Origin: Silene conica
Taxonomy: Eukaryota > Streptophyta > Magnoliopsida > Caryophyllales > Caryophyllaceae
DNA: 64,000 nucleotides
NCBI GenBank assembly: GCA_029255685.2
Contig: CM055311.2
Coordinates: 3,210,269 to 3,274,268, forward strand
Direction of reading: 5' to 3'
The translations under genes and the position numbers were made by a program. Below, in pieces: positions 60,201-64,000 of this stretch (position 1 is its first letter; each line of letters starts with the position of its first letter). Below the pieces are notes generated by a model, which was not told where the DNA came from, searched no databases, and saw only the letters and a program-made list of their open reading frames with translations.

Positions 60201-60379
60201 CTTTGTATGCTAAGCTTAGAACTCAAAACCCAACTTTTTAGCAAAATTTGAGCAACATGAACATCACACTGACTACACATCTACACCAATCAGTTTATCT
60301 CTTGTAACTAGAATCTCTTTAACACTAGATGTGAAATGATCCTTAGCTACAGGCCAGGCGGCTTACTCTCATCTTATCT

Positions 60380-62780
60380 GTCTTGTCCATTATTTCTAAT
60401 TACTTTCTATTGGTGTTTAAAATATCGGTAAAAGTGGCTAAAAGAATTGATTCTCTACTGTCACATTTTTGGTGGGAGGGATTGAGATCGTCAAAGACGG
60501 TGCACTGGTGTAGTATTAATTTTCATAAGTATTCCAAAAAGCCGAGGAGGTCTTGGTATTAGGAATGTTTCTTGTCTTAATCAAGATCTTCTGGCCAAAC
60601 AAGTCTGAAAGTTGGTCAAGAGGGAGGATACGCTCTTTGGTAAAGTTTTCAGAGATAAAATACTCATCTTTCTGTTTAGACCAGGTGACATGTCCGTCAA
60701 ACAGATCTCGAACCTTTCATGGGGTTGTCGAGGTATGCTTTGGGGCTGGAACTTATTCTTCAAAACTGTGTTTGCTGAAAAGTGGGATATTCTTCTAATA
60801 TTGATATTTAGAGTACTAAATGGGCCATTGGGAAAACCCCTAGTATGAGTCCTAATTTGAACTGTAATCAAGTCTCGGCTGCCTTGAACCTCAAGGTCAA
60901 AGATCTTTATTTGGGCCCGGGGGAATGGAATAAAGAAGCAATAGCTGAATTTTTCAGTGTAGAATGGCGGCCGAAAATCCTGGTTCTTCCAGTGTGTGTC
61001 ACAACCCAATGATATGATTTTTTGGTAGCTTTCTACTTCAAGTATTCTTGACTCTCACCTCAACAAAACATGCACTGAGAAGGATTTATCTATAATAAGC
61101 AGGTCGTGTGTTGCCTTTTGTAAAAAGAGGCTTTGGAGACGCCCAGGACCTCGGAAATGGAAAATCTTAGTATAGCAAATTCTTACTAATACTGTCTCCA
61201 ATGGGTTGGAGTTCCAGAAAAAGGGGAATAGGTGTAGACCATTCATGTAGATTTTGCCATGGTATGAATTAGGGCTGAGCAAAAAAAATCCGATACGAAT
61301 TTGTATCCGAATCCGATCCGAATTTCGAAAAAAAAAATTCCGAATATATGGATACCGTTTAAAATGGATCTCCGATCCGGTTTTTTCCGAATAAACTGGA
61401 CTGGATGTGGATCAAGATTTTCATAAAAGTGGATATCCGAATCCAATCTGAATTTTAAAAATTTATACAAAAATGATTTGAAACTTCATGTTTAGTTTAT
61501 GCAGATTTTAGACATATTTTGAAATTTGTAATAAAGACTTGTAATTTAATAATTCATGCGATTGGGGCTTATAATTTAATAAGTCATGCGATCAAGGCTT
61601 GTAATTTAATAATTTATACGATCAAGATTCAAGACTTGTAATTTATGTCATCGAAAACGCTTTTTAAAGTGAGTTGCAAAATGTGAAATGGACTAAAATT
61701 GCCTTTAGTTTTAGTTTGTAACAATACATTGGCCAATAGCCCAGTAGCTTTTGTGGAACTTTCTCCACTTTTTAAATCTGGATCAAATCCGGTTTCCGAA
61801 ATCTGGATATCCGAATTTTTGGATTCCAGATTATTGGATATCCGAAATATTCAGATCGGATGTGGATCACGAAAAATGAGAATTTCAAATTCGGATATCC
61901 GATCCGAATGCTAAAACCGGATCGGATATCCGGTTTTGCTCAGCCCTAGTATGAATAAGCTTAAGACTTTAAATCACCTTTTTCGTGATTGCGATATTGT
62001 TGCTAAGATATGGATTTTCTGTAATTTGAGCATTCGATCTAGCAATGATTCCCACGGGTCGGTGGGAGAATGGATCATTAACTGAATCAATTACCTTTCA
62101 AAGGCTAATAATGGAGAGTTTTTGGTTATTAACTTGCTCGCTACTATCTGGTGCATCTGGTACGTGTACGCGCAACAATCTTGTATTTAGAGATGACTTA
62201 TCCTCGCCCGAGGCTTTTTTCAACCTTAAATATAAGAGGATGGTTGAGGCAACTGTAGCTTATGAGGCCTCTCAAGGGATGCCAAGGGTGAATGAGTTTT
62301 ATACTGGTTTACCGCATAATGAAGTTAAGGAAAAGTTGGAGAATAGTACTTCCGTTTATCTGATTGGCACGGGCAGAGGATGTAATATAATACTATTAGA
62401 GCGAAAGTGGATGCTAGTTTAAATTCTTCTTTAAAGTCTGTTGTAGGATGTGTAGCGTATGATCCTGATGGGTTAGTCATTTATGAAGGAGACTGTAGCT
62501 CATGGTTTGAATCTGCATTACAGGCGGACGCAGAAGGAATACTATAAGTTTTATGATGGGCTAACGCTAATGGTTTCCTACATTTGGACGTGTTTTCTGA
62601 TTGCCTACGGATTTTATACGGATTACAAGAGTGGAGAACGAACACCATTTAAAGCAAGGAATCCTTCTCGATAATGAAGCTAGTTCACCTCTCTTCTACT
62701 ATATCAACTTTAGTTTTATTCCTAAAAACCTGAACTTTGTAGCTCATCGCCTAGCGAAACGAGCCATAAATTTGTAAATT
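60380..62780 (+). pseudogene. LINE remnant: RT tail, zf-RVT, RNase H
   Basis: Plus-strand fragments in several frames: KVAKRIDSLLSHFWWEGLRS and SKKPRGGLGIRN, LVKREDTLFGKVFRDK (RT tail, 60430-60660); RKWKILV...NTVSNGLEFQKKG (zf-RVT, about 61160-61230); HLFRDCDIVAKIWIF (61975-62020); KVDASLNSSLKSVVGC...VIYEGDCSSWFESALQADAEG and FVAHRLAKRAINL (RNase H, 62400-62775). A hAT MITE splits the zf-RVT part. Stops and shifts throughout; non-functional. Confidence 0.8.
61270..61948. mobile_element. hAT-type MITE, 679 bp
   Basis: TIR TAGGGCTGAGCAAAA at both ends (inverted at right) with perfect 8-bp duplications GTATGAAT (61262-61269, 61949-61956). Rich in CGGATATCCG and GATCCGAAT. The same left end occurs at 27640. 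Confidence 0.95.
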
Positions 62781-63410
62781 TGTTTGTTACTGCTGCCAAA
62801 ACAAAAAATACTCCAGTGTTCACATATTCACATTTCCAGTATTTTTGAGACACTCGTAACACTTTTCGTAACGAACTTTTTGATTTAATCGAGAGTGATT
62901 CTTAAACTAATCTATTTTATTAATAATTAAAGTTCAAAACTCATCTCGAATAGCAAAACCATAATACACTTAGGTATAAAGAAATGGAGAGGGCAGTATA
63001 CGAATTTGTCTCAATCAAACATTCAAGCATGCTTATGCAAATCTGTACATTATGTTCGCAATCGTTAATTTGTTATCATACATTTGTACATCCTTCACCC
63101 AGGATCATATCCATGCTTATTATATCTACTTCATACTGATGAAACTATACTTTGTATCATTTAGAATAAGGAGAAAAATATCTTACTCAATGACAATGGA
63201 AAAGTTGAGAGGCGCAAGGAATTTGCTCGAGAGTCTCCTTTAAATATGTTCGTGCGAAATTAGAGTTTGGTTACTGCTCATTGTTTGTACTTCATATTGT
63301 AGGAAAAGATTGCACTTTTACTGTATAATGTATTCAAGATGACCAGAAAAATGACTTTCTACGATGGCGATGAGAGTTGAGGTGTGTAAGAAATTACCAC
63401 AAGACAGTCC
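62781..63410. other. No gene recognised; probable 3' flank of RBOH gene
   Basis: AT-rich; contains the 3' untranslated region of the minus-strand gene starting at 63411, but no clear poly(A) signal could be chosen. ORFs here look accidental. Confidence 0.5.
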
Positions 63411-63795
63411 TTAGAAATGCTCCTTGTGGAACTCGAATTTTGTTCCGCCCCGTTTATTGTACTCATTGCAAAGGCCTTTCAGTTCTTTCGCCAAGATCGG
63501 TTCACCACAACAGAAAACCCCTGCTCACAACAACATATTTCAGATAAACATATTAGTAGAATGACCAAGATCAAGTCATGACAGATTGATGATTTTGAGG
63601 TCGACCCTTAAACGAGATTTAATACTATGGTTCGACCATGGTGTAGATGTTCAAGTTTTCTACAACTTAAAACCAAAATAACAAAATGAGGAACTTTGTA
63701 GCTTTTTCTGACTTACCGATTCTTCCATTTGCATGCTTGGAGCTAATATTCGATAGAACTTTTTTCCAGTTTGGCTTAGCAAAATGGGTACGGAT
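63411..63795 (-). CDS. RBOH: Respiratory burst oxidase (NADPH oxidase) 3' end, RBOHF-like, partial
   Basis: Two terminal exons: 63717-63795 (acceptor TAACAG/ATCCG, donor ATCG/GTAAGT) and 63411-63520 (acceptor GAGCAG/GGGT), stop TAA; the split codon G+GG is in phase. They encode [20 protein letters not shown] and [20 protein letters not shown] and end in FEFHKEHF, the C-terminal NADPH-binding part of plant RBOH enzymes, which pass electrons across the plasma membrane to make superoxide. KxxSNISSKH and FEFHKEHF favour the RBOHF group. The usual GVFYCG reads GVFCCG. The EF-hands, membrane helices and FAD domain lie right of the window. A 196-bp intron (63521-63716) separates the exons. Confidence 0.9.
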
Positions 63796-64000
63796 CTGTT
63801 AGGAAAATAGCAGGAGAAACACTTAAGAATTTAAATTATCAACGACTTCAAAAAAACACAATTCTTTTTTTTCTGTCGACCTACAAAAAAGGGTCCCTAT
63901 ATTCCAAGGGCCTAACACGCAAGGCTATGAGCAACTTTATTTAAACCTCTAACTAAGAAACTAAAAGATAAATGAAAGAAAAGAGTGAAACAAAGTATGT
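63796..64000 (-). other. Upstream RBOH intron
   Basis: AT-rich sequence before the acceptor at 63796; no exon recognised before the window edge. Confidence 0.6.

Noticed and set aside
63052-63243. 63-codon plus-strand ORF
   Set aside because: No motif, AT-rich, in the 3' flank of the RBOH gene.

Overview
The window is nuclear DNA of a flowering plant, most likely a eudicot. Genes are spliced with GT-AG introns, several proteins match plant-only families, and about two thirds of the sequence is nested transposable elements. Repeat style (Athila, TRIM, hAT MITEs) would suit Caryophyllales, but the sequence alone does not fix the species.

1-10.2 kb: the 3' part of an Athila-type Ty3/gypsy retrotransposon (gag-pol, a separately spliced env-like ORF, 1,238-bp 3' LTR). 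It sits inside an LTR of a second family, whose stump is 10203-10503. 11.7-24.9 kb: a dead Ty1/copia element on the minus strand with 218-bp LTRs. It is broken by a 2,978-bp solo LTR, a 1,547-bp solo LTR, an ~890-bp direct duplication, an intact 555-bp TRIM and a TIR element carrying a minisatellite between TA tracts. 24.97-27.46 kb: a mariner-like element whose transposase stops before its second catalytic aspartate and which carries an unrelated plus-strand coding piece.

29-45 kb is the gene-bearing part: a small coiled-coil protein gene with a SUMO-interaction-like C-terminus (29.2-30.6 kb, +), a USO1-like coiled-coil gene (32.3-35.8 kb, -), a truncated multi-exon gene resembling the DUF4504/C1orf74 family (37.6-39.9 kb, -), a PPR pseudogene resembling EMB1270 (42.0-42.8 kb, -) and an intact F-box gene of the HAWAIIAN SKIRT type (43.7-45.0 kb, -).

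45-64 kb: MITEs; a 5.2-kb Mutator-like element with perfect 9-bp target duplications encoding a FAR1-type transposase, itself broken by a 1.1-kb hAT MITE; a second 3.2-kb solo LTR; an inverted-repeat element with Helitron-like termini; two decayed LINE 3' ends; and the last two exons of an NADPH oxidase (RBOH) gene at the right edge.

Most unusual signal: the Athila element carries near-perfect palindromes (core CTCGATCGAG) at an exact 21-bp period in three separate places: inside gag, in the pre-env leader and in the LTR. A solo LTR of another family carries a different palindrome (GTCGGTCGAC), twice in pairs at exactly 21 bp. Other notable points are an exact 49-bp copy of an exon placed in an intron of the same gene between 16-bp inverted repeats, and the chimeric mariner element. 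No CRISPR array, tRNA, rRNA or known small RNA gene was recognised.
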